Below are positions 1 through 7,555 of a stretch of DNA of 22,241 nucleotides, one piece after another. The stretch is from the NCBI GenBank assembly GCA_900540935.1, contig UQHW01000033.1, forward strand, positions 1-22,241, written 5' to 3'. Position 1 is the stretch's first letter. Each line of letters begins with the position of its first letter. The notes beneath the pieces were generated by a model. That model was not told where the DNA came from. It made no database searches and worked only from the letters and a program-made list of their open reading frames with translations. This DNA is from an uncultured Collinsella sp. (lineage in GTDB: Bacteria; Actinomycetota; Coriobacteriia; Coriobacteriales; Coriobacteriaceae). A program made the position numbers and the translations under genes.

Positions 1-136
1 CCTTGCGGCCTAGTCGCTATTTAGGGCGTCCAAGATTTGGGGCGCGGTTCATTGTTGTCATGTCCGGGCTTTTGTGTTTAGCGCCTTTTTGTTTGGAGAC
101 AATGAAATTAGCAAGAACGTAAAGCTAGGAGGCGCT

Positions 137-1102
137 ATGTGTACGAGTATTCGATTTACCGATAATTCTGGCCACATGTATCTGGGCCGCAATCTCGACT
201 GGAGCTTTGACTACGGCCAACAGGTTCGCGTGATGCCGCGCGGGTTTCACATTCCGTATTCGTTTATCGACGACGCGACAGCGGCGCACGCGGTGATCGG
301 TATGTGCATCGATTACAAGAACTATCCCATGTTTTTCGATTGCGGTAACGATGCGGGTCTGGCTGTGGCGGGGCTCAACTTTCCCGGCTATGCCGAGTAT
401 GCCGAGGGCCCTGTCGACGGCAAGACCAATATCGCGGCCTATGAGTTTCCCCTGTGGGTGGCAGCGACGTTCTCGACGGTCGATGAGGTCGAGGCCGCGC
501 TGCGCGATACGGTGATTGTCGCCAAATCTGCCGGAGAGGGGCTGGGCGTGTCACTGCTCCATTGGATTATCGGCGACAGCCAGCGCAGCATCGTGGTCGA
601 GATGATGGCCGACGGCCTGCATATATACGACGATCCGGTCGACACCCTTGCCAACCAGCCGACCTTCCCGTGGCATATGGAAAACCTACGCACCTATATC
701 ACCGCCACAAGCGATTTTCCGCAAACGGCGACGTGGCGTGGCGCCGAGCTTAAGCCCTATGGAGCCGGTGCCGGCATGCGCGGCATTCCGGGCGATTGCT
801 ATTCGCCGAGCCGTTTTGTAAAGGCGGCGTACCTCAATGCCAATTACCCGCAAAAGGAGAGCGAGACCGAAAACGTCGTTCGCATGTTCCGCTCGCTCGA
901 GGGCGTGGTGATGATCGAGGGAGCGTCCAGGATGGGCGATGGCAAGTTCGAGAAGACTATCTACACCGGATGCTTTAGCGCGCGCACGGGCAATTATTAC
1001 TACGCGATGTATGGGGATCCGTCGATTCGCTACGTGAGCCTGATGGATGCTGAGGGCGCGAGCCCCGATAGGCTCGTGGTTCCCGAGCCGCGCCGTTCGT
1101 AG
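137..1102 (+). CDS. bsh: Choloylglycine hydrolase (bile salt hydrolase type)
   Basis: Ntn-hydrolase of the choloylglycine hydrolase/penicillin V acylase family, which cleaves the amide bond of glycine- or taurine-conjugated bile acids in the cytoplasm. The ATG at 137 is chosen because AGGAGG at 128-133 lies just upstream and because removing Met exposes Cys2, the N-terminal nucleophile; an in-frame ATG at 74 would bury it. The protein is 321 aa, normal for the family. Visible residues match the known active site: Cys2, Arg18, Asp21 (GRNLDW), Asn81 (AGLNFPGY), Asn173 (ANQPTF) and Arg226 (SPSRFVKAA). Asn rather than Tyr at position 81 is the bile-salt-hydrolase state and argues against penicillin V acylase. 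There is no signal peptide. It appears monocistronic, followed by a hairpin at 1125-1162. The family call is firm; the bile-salt preference is inferred. Confidence 0.93.
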   Translation: MCTSIRFTDNSGHMYLGRNLDWSFDYGQQVRVMPRGFHIPYSFIDDATAAHAVIGMCIDYKNYPMFFDCGNDAGLAVAGLNFPGYAEYAEGPVDGKTNIAAYEFPLWVAATFSTVDEVEAALRDTVIVAKSAGEGLGVSLLHWIIGDSQRSIVVEMMADGLHIYDDPVDTLANQPTFPWHMENLRTYITATSDFPQTATWRGAELKPYGAGAGMRGIPGDCYSPSRFVKAAYLNANYPQKESETENVVRMFRSLEGVVMIEGASRMGDGKFEKTIYTGCFSARTGNYYYAMYGDPSIRYVSLMDAEGASPDRLVVPEPRRS

Positions 1103-1124
1103 CCGTTGGCTTTACTGCAATGCA

Positions 1125-1162
1125 AAGCGGCCCTGCGTCTCTCGTGAGGCGCAGGGCCGCTT
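1125..1162. terminator. Terminator-like hairpin, copy 1
   Basis: A perfect 13-bp stem (1125-1137 with 1150-1162) continues through one wobble and three more pairs to a TCGT tetraloop. No long T-tract follows on the plus strand; on the minus strand the stem runs into TTTGC. The central 38 bases (1124-1161) recur exactly at 3159-3196. It could end the bile salt hydrolase transcript, but its position just after the minus-strand relic suggests that it originally ended that gene. Confidence 0.7.
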
Positions 1163-1168
1163 GGTAGA

Positions 1169-1210
1169 TCAGAAGTTGAAGGCAAACATGATGCCGATGA
1201 CTTTGTCAAG
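1169..1210 (-). pseudogene. Possible relic 3' end of a lost minus-strand gene
   Basis: On the minus strand, from about 1210 down to a TGA at 1171-1169, one frame reads LDKVIGIMFAFNF followed by stop, and a strong terminator hairpin begins six bases later. Codon composition here is GC-rich like the local genes, but immediately upstream on that strand (above 1210) the DNA becomes AT-rich and the frame soon meets a stop (1235-1237). This is what a gene truncated by an insertion or deletion would leave. The fragment is too short to assign to a family and could be chance. Confidence 0.35.
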
Positions 1211-1453
1211 ATATATTAAACAAACGGTAGTTTCAATTCATCTTTGGAATAATAGCCGTTCAAGAGCGAATCGATTGGCTCATTTAGATTATATAAAATT
1301 CCTTTAGTTTTACTTCCGAGCGGCGCGCCGGGCATCTGGCATCAACGGATTCCCTGTTTTGGCGCTTCGAAGGCACGGACTCCGTTTCGTTAATTTCTGA
1401 TTAGAAATACTGAAAATCCAGTCAGAAGCGGGCTGGGGAACGGGGCAATAAAA

Positions 1454-3004
1454 ATGGCTTTCGAAATGAGTCGGCGAAGCTTTTTAACGGCCGGTGGGGC
1501 CACAATGCTGGCGGGCACCGCCTCTATGCTTGTTGGCTGCGCGTCTGGAAGCGAAAGCGGCGCGGGAAGCGTGGCTGCCGGCAAGGATGATGCACTGAAG
1601 GTTGATAGCGACGGCAAATCGGGTGGCACGGATAGCGACGTTAGCGAATTCTACGAGCACGTCATCTCTGTTTCTGCACTTGCGAAAACATATGCAATCG
1701 GAGAGAAGATTGTCGGCGTGGCGATTGAATACGACGTGGATGTCGATGCGTCTTCGGTTGATCCCGGACATGGCGGCATCGGTCAACAGGCTCAGGAAAA
1801 GGGGTTGGGATCTTTCTCGGTTTTGGGACGCTCGATTGTCACTGCCTATGTAAACGACAAAGCCGAGCTGAGTGATGAAGGGGGCAAAAGCAAGGGAACG
1901 TACGTCATCGTCGAGCTCGATCCAGCAGATGCGGGCGCACAGACGTTGATGTTTCAGATGACGCGTGGGTGCGTAGGCTCAAACGGTCCCGTATCCCTTG
2001 ATAGCGGTTGCGTCAAAATCGCCCAAATAAAGGATCTCAAGGATTCTACAGGTAAAAAGCTTACAGGCGACGAGACATCCTCCCGATATCTCGTGGCTTC
2101 GACTGTTCTCAACTCCGAGGCAGACAAGTTTGTTGCAGGGACCTACGATGACCCCAAAACTGGATTCCATGCTTCGTTTGCCTTGGCACAGCCTGATGAC
2201 TACGACAAGGCAAAGAAATACCCCATCACGCTCTTCCTGCCGGATGCGGGGGTAACCACCTGTGATGTGATGGTGAATCTTCGTCAAGGTCTGGGAGCCC
2301 TTGCCTGGGCTGATGGGTCACAATTTGTGCTGACGATCGCTGGAACTTGTTGCGATATCGAGACTTGCCTGCATGTAATCGAGGACTTGATCGACCAGGG
2401 TTACTCAATCGATCCGGATCGCATTTACGGGACGGGCGAATCTGCCGGGTGCATGGCCCTCATCGAATATGCCTCCAAGCATCCCGATGACAATTCCTTT
2501 GCAGCGCTTATGCTCGTTGCCGGGCAAGGCAACATGACTCCGATTGCCAAGACGCCCATGGTGATATTCGTTTCTGAAGACGATTCCAATTCCTATGGCG
2601 GCATGACGGATCCCGAGAAGGGTGTCGCGAGTATCGGAATTCCTTATGTTGAGAAGCAGCTGAATTGCGCCTATAACTATGACGGCGAAGGACATACGAG
2701 TGGCCTGTGGGTTGATTACGACGCAACGGGAGAGAAAAACCCTTCGGGTAACCAGGAAGGAGCCAAGGCGGCTAGCAGCCAGAAGACGCTCGATGAGCTT
2801 ATGGTCGAGCTCTCGGATGTCTGCTCCTCGGCCTGTAAACAAGCGGTGACCGATGGGGCGCATGTCGTTTTCCTTCATGTAGAGAAGGGAACTCTCGATA
2901 GCACCGACAAGACGGTCCAGGGTGGAAACACTCATAACTTTACCTGGCAATACGCTTATGCGATCCCCGAACTCATCGAGTGGGTGAGAGACCAGTCTCT
3001 ATAG
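1454..3004 (+). CDS. Tat-exported lipoprotein alpha/beta-hydrolase (esterase)
   Basis: Predicted surface-anchored esterase of 516 aa. The N-terminus has a twin-arginine motif (SRRSFL, residues 6-11), a hydrophobic stretch and a lipobox LVGC with Cys29, so export by Tat and lipid anchoring are expected. A Gly/Ser/Asp-rich linker follows to about residue 62, then a beta-rich region (about 65-225) resembling the Ig-like N-terminal domain of some bacterial esterases, then an alpha/beta-hydrolase domain. The nucleophile elbow is GESAG with Ser330. Plausible partners are Asp376/377 (FVSEDD) and His494 (GGNTHNF). This layout resembles PHB-depolymerase/feruloyl-esterase-like enzymes that act on polymers or diet-derived esters; the substrate is unknown. 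The ribosome site is weak (GGGG eight bases before ATG); ATG at 1466 is an alternative start. The gene sits between two identical hairpins in a partly AT-rich locus and may be acquired. Confidence 0.85.
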   Translation: MAFEMSRRSFLTAGGATMLAGTASMLVGCASGSESGAGSVAAGKDDALKVDSDGKSGGTDSDVSEFYEHVISVSALAKTYAIGEKIVGVAIEYDVDVDASSVDPGHGGIGQQAQEKGLGSFSVLGRSIVTAYVNDKAELSDEGGKSKGTYVIVELDPADAGAQTLMFQMTRGCVGSNGPVSLDSGCVKIAQIKDLKDSTGKKLTGDETSSRYLVASTVLNSEADKFVAGTYDDPKTGFHASFALAQPDDYDKAKKYPITLFLPDAGVTTCDVMVNLRQGLGALAWADGSQFVLTIAGTCCDIETCLHVIEDLIDQGYSIDPDRIYGTGESAGCMALIEYASKHPDDNSFAALMLVAGQGNMTPIAKTPMVIFVSEDDSNSYGGMTDPEKGVASIGIPYVEKQLNCAYNYDGEGHTSGLWVDYDATGEKNPSGNQEGAKAASSQKTLDELMVELSDVCSSACKQAVTDGAHVVFLHVEKGTLDSTDKTVQGGNTHNFTWQYAYAIPELIEWVRDQSL

Positions 3005-3021
3005 CCTGCTTCTTTTTCGAT

Positions 3022-3143
3022 GGCATTTCAATGTGGGCTAGGGTTATATGACCGATTGGGGCCAGGCGGTTGTCTAGCCCCGGAAATGCCGAATAGCAGT
3101 CTACGATTACGCCCAGGTAAAGCCTCAAAGGTGTTTTACCTGG
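3022..3143. repeat. Nested inverted repeats between convergent genes
   Basis: Three nested arm pairs are visible: GGCATTTC (3022-3029) with GAAATGCC (3083-3090), GGGCTAG (3035-3041) with CTAGCCC (3074-3080), and ACCG (3051-3054) with CGGT (3067-3070). Together they would fold a roughly 70-nt stem. A separate hairpin follows, CCAGGTAAA (3113-3121) with TTTACCTGG (3135-3143). Neither has a T-tract, so they are not textbook terminators, although they may protect or end the esterase mRNA. Confidence 0.6.
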
Positions 3144-3158
3144 CCAAAAACGTAGACA

Positions 3159-3196
3159 AAAGCGGCCCTGCGTCTCTCGTGAGGCGCAGGGCCGCT
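3159..3196 (-). terminator. Kup terminator hairpin, copy 2 of repeat
   Basis: These 38 bases are identical to 1124-1161. Read on the minus strand, the 13-bp GC-rich stem lies 20 bases after the kup stop and is followed by TTTTGTC, giving a convincing intrinsic terminator for kup. Confidence 0.85.
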
Positions 3197-3216
3197 GTCG
3201 TTGATTTATGGCGCCG

Positions 3217-5448
3217 CTAGAAGTTGGCGTCGTTGAGTTGTTCGTTCTCGAGGCCGTCGAGCTGTTGCTGTTCGGGCGTATCGGCGACGCTCTCGAGCAA
3301 CTCGGTGGGATCGACGTTCATGTCCTTACCGGCTTCGTTGCCGTTGACCAAGTCGTCCGAGAAGATGTCGACTTCCATTTCCTCGGCCTCTTCGATCTGA
3401 ACCTCGAGCGGCACCTGGGTGCGCACGAGCTTAACGGCCGGGCGCATGCGGGCAAACAGCGGTACGTACTCAATGATGATGGCCGAGTTCTCGAGACCGT
3501 ACCAGCGTGCCGGGCTTCCGCAGGCGCGGCGGACGGCGTACTTGATGGCCATCACGCGGTGGTCATTGCGGTTGATGTCCGTTTCGGGGGCAAGCATCTT
3601 GCGCAGCATGCAAAAGCGGAAGTCACCTACGTTGCCGCGCGTCTCGTAGATGGAGTAGGTGTGATGTTGCGGCGGCAGCTCGCCCGATGCCATCAAGTCG
3701 CCGACGATCTGGCGCAGGTAGGCATTGATGCGCTGGTTGACCTTAAAGCCCAGGTCCAGGCGCACGCGGAACAGGAAGTCCGTGCCAAAGGTCTCGACGG
3801 AATACTCGTGCGTATAGGGCTCATCGGTAACGTGCACGTTGATGAACCAGTATGCCTTGGCGCGCTTGGGATGTTTGTCCAAGATGGAATAGAGCACGTC
3901 GCGGTCGAGTGTGAGCGGATCGGGGCTGTTGGTGAGGAACACCAGATTGTCGGCGAGCACGGGGTAGGTCTCGTCGTTGCGCAGGCGGTTGAGCTGATCG
4001 ATGTACTTGGAGACGGGCAGCAGAATCGTCTGCGTGCGCTCGATGGCGGTACCGCGACGCCACACGTACATAAGGCCAAACAGCAGCGAGGCCAAGAAGA
4101 TCATCACATAGCCGCCGTCAAAGAACATAGTGAGGCACGAGGCAAAGAAGCAGAGCTCGATGGCGCCAAAAAGCAGGGCGAAGACGCAGGCGCCCAGCTT
4201 GTGCTTGAGAATGCCGACGATATAGCTCGTCAAAAGCGTCGTGGTCATAAGCATGGTCACGGTAATGGCGAGGCCATAGGCGCTCTCCATGCGCTCGGAG
4301 TTCTGGAACAGCAGCACGATGAAGATGCAGCCGACCCACATGATGTTGTTGACGAGTGGAATATAAAGCTGGCCCTTGGTGTCGCTGGGGTAGTGGATGC
4401 ACAGGTGCGGCATAAGGTTGAGGCGCGTTGCCTCCGAAACCAACGAGAACGAGCCGGTAATGAGCGCCTGTGAGGCGATGATGGCCGCCACGGCCGAAAG
4501 CACGATGGCAAAGGGGCGCAGGGGCTCGGGAAGCATCATATAGAACGGGTTGACGATATCCATCGCGAGCATCTGGGGGTTGGAGTTATTGGCGAGCAGC
4601 CAAGCGCCTTGACCCAGATAGTTGAGGATAAGGGCCGCCTTAACAAACGGCCAGGATACATAGATGTTGGCCTTGCCAACGTGACCCATGTCCGAGTAGA
4701 GGGCCTCGGCGCCGGTCGTCGACAGGAAGACAAAGCCGAGCACCATGATGCCCGAGTGGTTGATGGGCGAGAACAGAAACATGACGCCGCGGATGGGATT
4801 GAGCGCGCGCAGGATGGACAGGTTACCGAGCATGTTGAACAGGCCGGCGCCTGCCAGGAACAGGAACCACAGCGTCATGAGCGGGCCGAACAGCTTACCG
4901 ATCGACGAGGTGCCGGCGCGCTGCATGGCAAATAGGCCGCAGATAATGATGATGGTAATAATGATGACGTTGGTTTGCCCGTCACCCAATAGCGCGTGGC
5001 CCCACTCGATGGTGCGCAGGCCCTCAATGGCTGTAGTGACCGTGACCGCGGGGGTGAGGATGCCGTCGGCGAGCAGCGCCGCGCCGCCGATCATGGCGGG
5101 GAGAATCAGCCACGGCGCTACCTTGCGCACGAGACTGAACAGGGCGAAGATGCCGCCTTCGTTGTGGTTGTCGGCCTTCATGGCGATTACCACGTACTTG
5201 ACCGTGGTCACGAGCGTCATGGTCCAGATGACAAGCGAAAGCGCTCCCAAGATCATATCTTCGCTGACGGTACCGATGCCGCCGTTGTTGGCGACGATTG
5301 ATTTCATGGTGTACATGGGGCTCGTGCCGATGTCGCCATAGACGACGCCGAGCGTTACGAGCAGCATGCCAGCGGAGAGGGGGATGGCTCCGTGCCCGCC
5401 TTGAGCACGCTGGTCTTGGGGGCTTGCCTCCAGTTTGTTGTGTGCCAC
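3217..5448 (-). CDS. kup: KUP family potassium uptake protein
   Basis: Inner-membrane low-affinity K+/H+ symporter of the KUP/HAK family. The N-terminal signature VVYGDIGTSPMYT starts the first membrane helix. About twelve hydrophobic segments follow, including GGIFALFSLVRK and the helix ending SINHSGIMVLGFVFLSTTGAEALYSDMGHVG-like family region (read here as SPINHSG and TTGAEALYSDMGHVG), then a long cytoplasmic C-terminal part. From the GTG at 5448 the protein is 743 aa, longer than the 622 aa of E. coli Kup; the excess lies mostly in an acidic C-terminal tail rich in Glu, Asp and Asn. GTG is preferred because AAGGGAG sits five bases upstream. An in-frame ATG at 5466 (749 aa) has no clear ribosome site but cannot be excluded. 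The gene is probably monocistronic, with terminator hairpin 3159-3196. Confidence 0.95.
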   Translation of the reverse strand: MAHNKLEASPQDQRAQGGHGAIPLSAGMLLVTLGVVYGDIGTSPMYTMKSIVANNGGIGTVSEDMILGALSLVIWTMTLVTTVKYVVIAMKADNHNEGGIFALFSLVRKVAPWLILPAMIGGAALLADGILTPAVTVTTAIEGLRTIEWGHALLGDGQTNVIIITIIIICGLFAMQRAGTSSIGKLFGPLMTLWFLFLAGAGLFNMLGNLSILRALNPIRGVMFLFSPINHSGIMVLGFVFLSTTGAEALYSDMGHVGKANIYVSWPFVKAALILNYLGQGAWLLANNSNPQMLAMDIVNPFYMMLPEPLRPFAIVLSAVAAIIASQALITGSFSLVSEATRLNLMPHLCIHYPSDTKGQLYIPLVNNIMWVGCIFIVLLFQNSERMESAYGLAITVTMLMTTTLLTSYIVGILKHKLGACVFALLFGAIELCFFASCLTMFFDGGYVMIFLASLLFGLMYVWRRGTAIERTQTILLPVSKYIDQLNRLRNDETYPVLADNLVFLTNSPDPLTLDRDVLYSILDKHPKRAKAYWFINVHVTDEPYTHEYSVETFGTDFLFRVRLDLGFKVNQRINAYLRQIVGDLMASGELPPQHHTYSIYETRGNVGDFRFCMLRKMLAPETDINRNDHRVMAIKYAVRRACGSPARWYGLENSAIIIEYVPLFARMRPAVKLVRTQVPLEVQIEEAEEMEVDIFSDDLVNGNEAGKDMNVDPTELLESVADTPEQQQLDGLENEQLNDANF

Positions 5449-5470
5449 GTGGACTCCCTTTGACATCCGG

Positions 5471-5491
5471 TTATCTGTCTAGGACAGATAA
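5471..5491. promoter_or_regulatory. Palindrome in the kup leader, possible operator
   Basis: TTATCTGTC (5471-5479) and GACAGATAA (5483-5491) are perfect 9-bp arms with a three-base spacer. The dyad lies between a possible minus-strand -10 (TATAAA, 5510-5505) and the kup start, so it would cover the transcription start region. It may be a repressor operator or a leader hairpin. The binding protein is unknown. Confidence 0.5.
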
Positions 5492-5548
5492 TCTTTATGC
5501 CGTCTTTATACATACAAGAGCAGTTTGGCACATCGGGTTATTTTAGAC

Positions 5549-5572
5549 AATAATCCTCAGCTGGGGATTATT
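5549..5572. terminator. 24-bp palindrome between the exporter end and kup promoter
   Basis: AATAATCC (5549-5556) pairs with GGATTATT (5565-5572), and the centre TCAGCTGG also pairs apart from one wobble, giving a 12-bp arm. On the minus strand it lies 36 bases after the exporter stop and is followed by a T-poor tail (GTCTAAAA). It may end the exporter transcript or act as a DNA site upstream of kup. Confidence 0.5.
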
Positions 5573-5607
5573 TATCTACGCAGGTAGCATTTCAAAGCAG
5601 GGGCTTT

Positions 5608-6519
5608 TTAAGCACGTACTGTCTGGGCGATGCCAGCCTTGGCGTTTGCGCGTTTGCCGGCGAGTTCGCAAAAAATCGCGCCGCCGATGATAAGCGCGGC
5701 GCCCAGCAGGCGGACCGGTGTTATGGCTTCACCCAAAAGGGCGGCCGAGAACACGACCGCCGAAAGCGGCTCGAGGTAGCCGACGACGGCGACGGTCTGG
5801 ACGGGCAGCTTGGCGACGGCGCTAAAGTAGAGCAGGCAACCAATGCCGGTGTTGACGACGCCGAGCATGACGACGGCGCGCCAATCGATGCCTGCGGCGA
5901 CGCCGGCGGACAGGAATGAGGGTGCACCCTGCGTGATGAGCGTGAGGACCAGCGCGGTCACAAAGGCGGCACTCACCTGGAGCGTGGAGTTCTCGAGGCC
6001 TTCGATGTGTGGCGCGCCCTTGCTAGCGATGACCATCAGCGCATAGCAAAATGCCGAGGCGATGCCGCAGGCGATACCTGCAATGGGCATATTGCCGCCT
6101 AGACCTTGCGCTGCAATGAGAAAAGCACCGCAAGCAACGGCGATAAAGCCGGCGATTTTGCCGCCGGTCAGCTTTTCGCCAAAGATGAGCGGGGAGAGTG
6201 CCATGACAATGATGGGGCCGCAGTAGTACAGCAGCGAGGATACGCCGACGCCGACCGTCTGGTAGGCGCGGAACAGAAAAATCCAGCTGGCGCCCAGCGC
6301 AGCTCCCGAGAGGAGGAGGGCTGCGGCTTCGCGGGGGCGAGATGGCGCCTGCAACTTATGGCGTTGGGTGATGGCGAGAATGGTGACAAGCGTGAGTGCG
6401 CCCAAAAACGTGCGTAGTAGCACGATATCCGAGCTCGGCAGCGCGATGGCGGCGGCGATGATGCCGTTGGAGCCAAACAATAGCAATGCTGCTAAGTACG
6501 TAAACAGTCCGTTGTTCAT
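5608..6519 (-). CDS. EamA/DMT family transporter
   Basis: Membrane protein of 303 aa with ten predicted helices in two EamA repeats (about residues 5-135 and 148-287), typical of the drug/metabolite transporter superfamily, which mostly exports metabolites or amino acids. Features of the family include the short first helix FGSNGIIAAAIA, the LLYYCGPIIVMALSPLIFGEKLT end of repeat one and GYLEPLSAVVFSAALLGEAIT in repeat two, where the P-x-x-x-x-x-x-GE pattern repeats. The start is supported by AAGGGA and GGAAG shortly upstream. The C-terminal tail is short and basic. A LysR regulator is divergently transcribed 118 bases away with a dyad between, so the pair probably forms a regulator-exporter unit. 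The substrate cannot be inferred. Confidence 0.9.
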   Translation of the reverse strand: MNNGLFTYLAALLLFGSNGIIAAAIALPSSDIVLLRTFLGALTLVTILAITQRHKLQAPSRPREAAALLLSGAALGASWIFLFRAYQTVGVGVSSLLYYCGPIIVMALSPLIFGEKLTGGKIAGFIAVACGAFLIAAQGLGGNMPIAGIACGIASAFCYALMVIASKGAPHIEGLENSTLQVSAAFVTALVLTLITQGAPSFLSAGVAAGIDWRAVVMLGVVNTGIGCLLYFSAVAKLPVQTVAVVGYLEPLSAVVFSAALLGEAITPVRLLGAALIIGGAIFCELAGKRANAKAGIAQTVRA

Positions 6520-6548
6520 GCGCTTCCGTCCCTTCTATATCCGAGCAT

Positions 6549-6565
6549 GTTCACTATGGGTGAAC
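6549..6565. promoter_or_regulatory. LysR-type dyad between divergent genes
   Basis: GTTCAC (6549-6554) and GTGAAC (6560-6565) are separated by five bases and contain the T-N11-A pattern of LysR-type binding sites. A perfect TATAAT at 6587-6592 follows for the lysR gene, with no good -35, so the dyad sits near where a -35 would be. It is the likely site for control of both genes by the LysR protein. Confidence 0.6.
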
Positions 6566-6586
6566 TGGCTTTAGAAGAAAAGCGAA

Positions 6587-6592
6587 TATAAT
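6587..6592 (+). promoter_or_regulatory. -10 element of the lysR gene
   Basis: A perfect TATAAT lies 46 bases before the GTG start. The region 16-18 bases upstream (around 6563-6569) is a poor -35, consistent with regulator-dependent or weak transcription. Confidence 0.55.
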
Positions 6593-6637
6593 GCATGGAT
6601 AACATGACAAAAACTCATGCAAAGGTGGAGGGGTGCC

Positions 6638-7495
6638 GTGGAAACGAATATTCAAAAGATGCAGGTGCTGCTCGAGACCGTGCGCGCCGGCAGTTTTACG
6701 CGCGCCGCCGAGCGCCTGAGCTATTCGCAGTCGGGCGTGAGCCGCATGGTGGCCGATCTCGAGGCCGACTGGGGCTTTAAGGTGCTCGACCGCAGTCGCG
6801 AGGGCGTAGTACTTTCTGCCGATGGACGGCAAGTTATGCCTGCGGTTGAGGCGTTATGCGAGGAGTTTGGCCGCCTGCAGCGACGCGTGGATGAGATGCG
6901 CGGGCTCATGCGCGGCAAAATCTGCATCGGTACGTTTTCGAGCGTGGCGACCCACGTGCTGCCGCCGGTGATTGCGCGCTTTCGCGCCGATCATCCGGAT
7001 GTCGATTACGAGCTGCTGATGGGTGATTACTCCGAGATTGAGCAATGGGTGGCGGAAGGCCGCTGCGACCTGGGCTTTATCCCGCGTGAGCCCCGAGAAA
7101 ACGGCATGGCATCGCGGTCTTTGGTGCGCGACGAGTTGATGGCAGTAGTGCCGGCAGACTCTTTGCTTGCCACGGCGGAGGTCGTTTCTCTTGCCGATTT
7201 GGCCAACGAGCAGTTTATTCTGCTAGAACGAGGTACCGATGACGAGATTACGCCGCTGTTCCGTCGGGCGGGGCTGACGGTGCGCTCCAAGCTGTCGACC
7301 TGGGATGACTATGCGATTATGGCCATGGTTGAGGACGGCCTGGGCGTGAGCATTCTTCCCGCGCTCATCTTGCGCCGCTGTCAGTTCGATGTTGCCGTGC
7401 GCCCACTCGAGGGACATCCTCATCGGCAGATCAACGCCATATATCGAACGGCCGACGTTTCGCTTGCCACTGCTCGATTCCTTGAATACCTCTAA
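6638..7495 (+). CDS. LysR family transcriptional regulator
   Basis: Transcription factor of 285 aa from GTG at 6638, chosen because GGAGGGG (6626-6632) lies five bases upstream; an in-frame ATG at 6617 has no such site. The N-terminal winged helix is clear (GSFTRAAERLSYSQSGVSRMVADLEADWGFKVLDRSREGVVLS), followed by a linker helix (AVEALCEEFGRLQRRVDEM) and a two-lobed effector domain beginning GKICIGTFSSVATHVLP. The gene is divergent from the EamA exporter and probably controls it in response to a small molecule. The effector is unknown. The C-terminus ends ARFLEYL, as in many family members. Confidence 0.93.
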   Translation: METNIQKMQVLLETVRAGSFTRAAERLSYSQSGVSRMVADLEADWGFKVLDRSREGVVLSADGRQVMPAVEALCEEFGRLQRRVDEMRGLMRGKICIGTFSSVATHVLPPVIARFRADHPDVDYELLMGDYSEIEQWVAEGRCDLGFIPREPRENGMASRSLVRDELMAVVPADSLLATAEVVSLADLANEQFILLERGTDDEITPLFRRAGLTVRSKLSTWDDYAIMAMVEDGLGVSILPALILRRCQFDVAVRPLEGHPHRQINAIYRTADVSLATARFLEYL

Positions 7496-7555
7496 ACGCG
7501 TGCATGTCATTGTCCGCTTTGGGCAAATCTCGGAGTTCGGTACGTTTTCTTATGA

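Larger units (their letters stand above)
1103..1453. other. AT-rich intergenic stretch with relic and hairpin
   Basis: This 351-base stretch has no intact gene. It holds the hairpin at 1125-1162, a possible relic 3' end of a minus-strand gene (1169-1210), and then about 100 bases that are clearly AT-richer than the surroundings (about 1205-1310). Within these, TATAAA at 1292-1297 could be a -10 element for the downstream esterase, although no good -35 is visible. TTCTGA at 1395-1400 and TCAGAA at 1422-1427 form a weak inverted repeat just ahead of the esterase start. The base composition suggests DNA from another source. Confidence 0.5.

Noticed and set aside
1047..1307. Small frame after the bile salt hydrolase
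   Set aside because: It crosses the end of the upstream gene, a terminator hairpin and AT-rich DNA, with no ribosome site.
3208..4473. Long plus-strand frame of 421 codons opposite kup
   Set aside because: It is antisense to a clear Kup reading frame, lacks a ribosome site and has the His/Ala/Val-rich composition typical of a shadow frame in GC-rich DNA.
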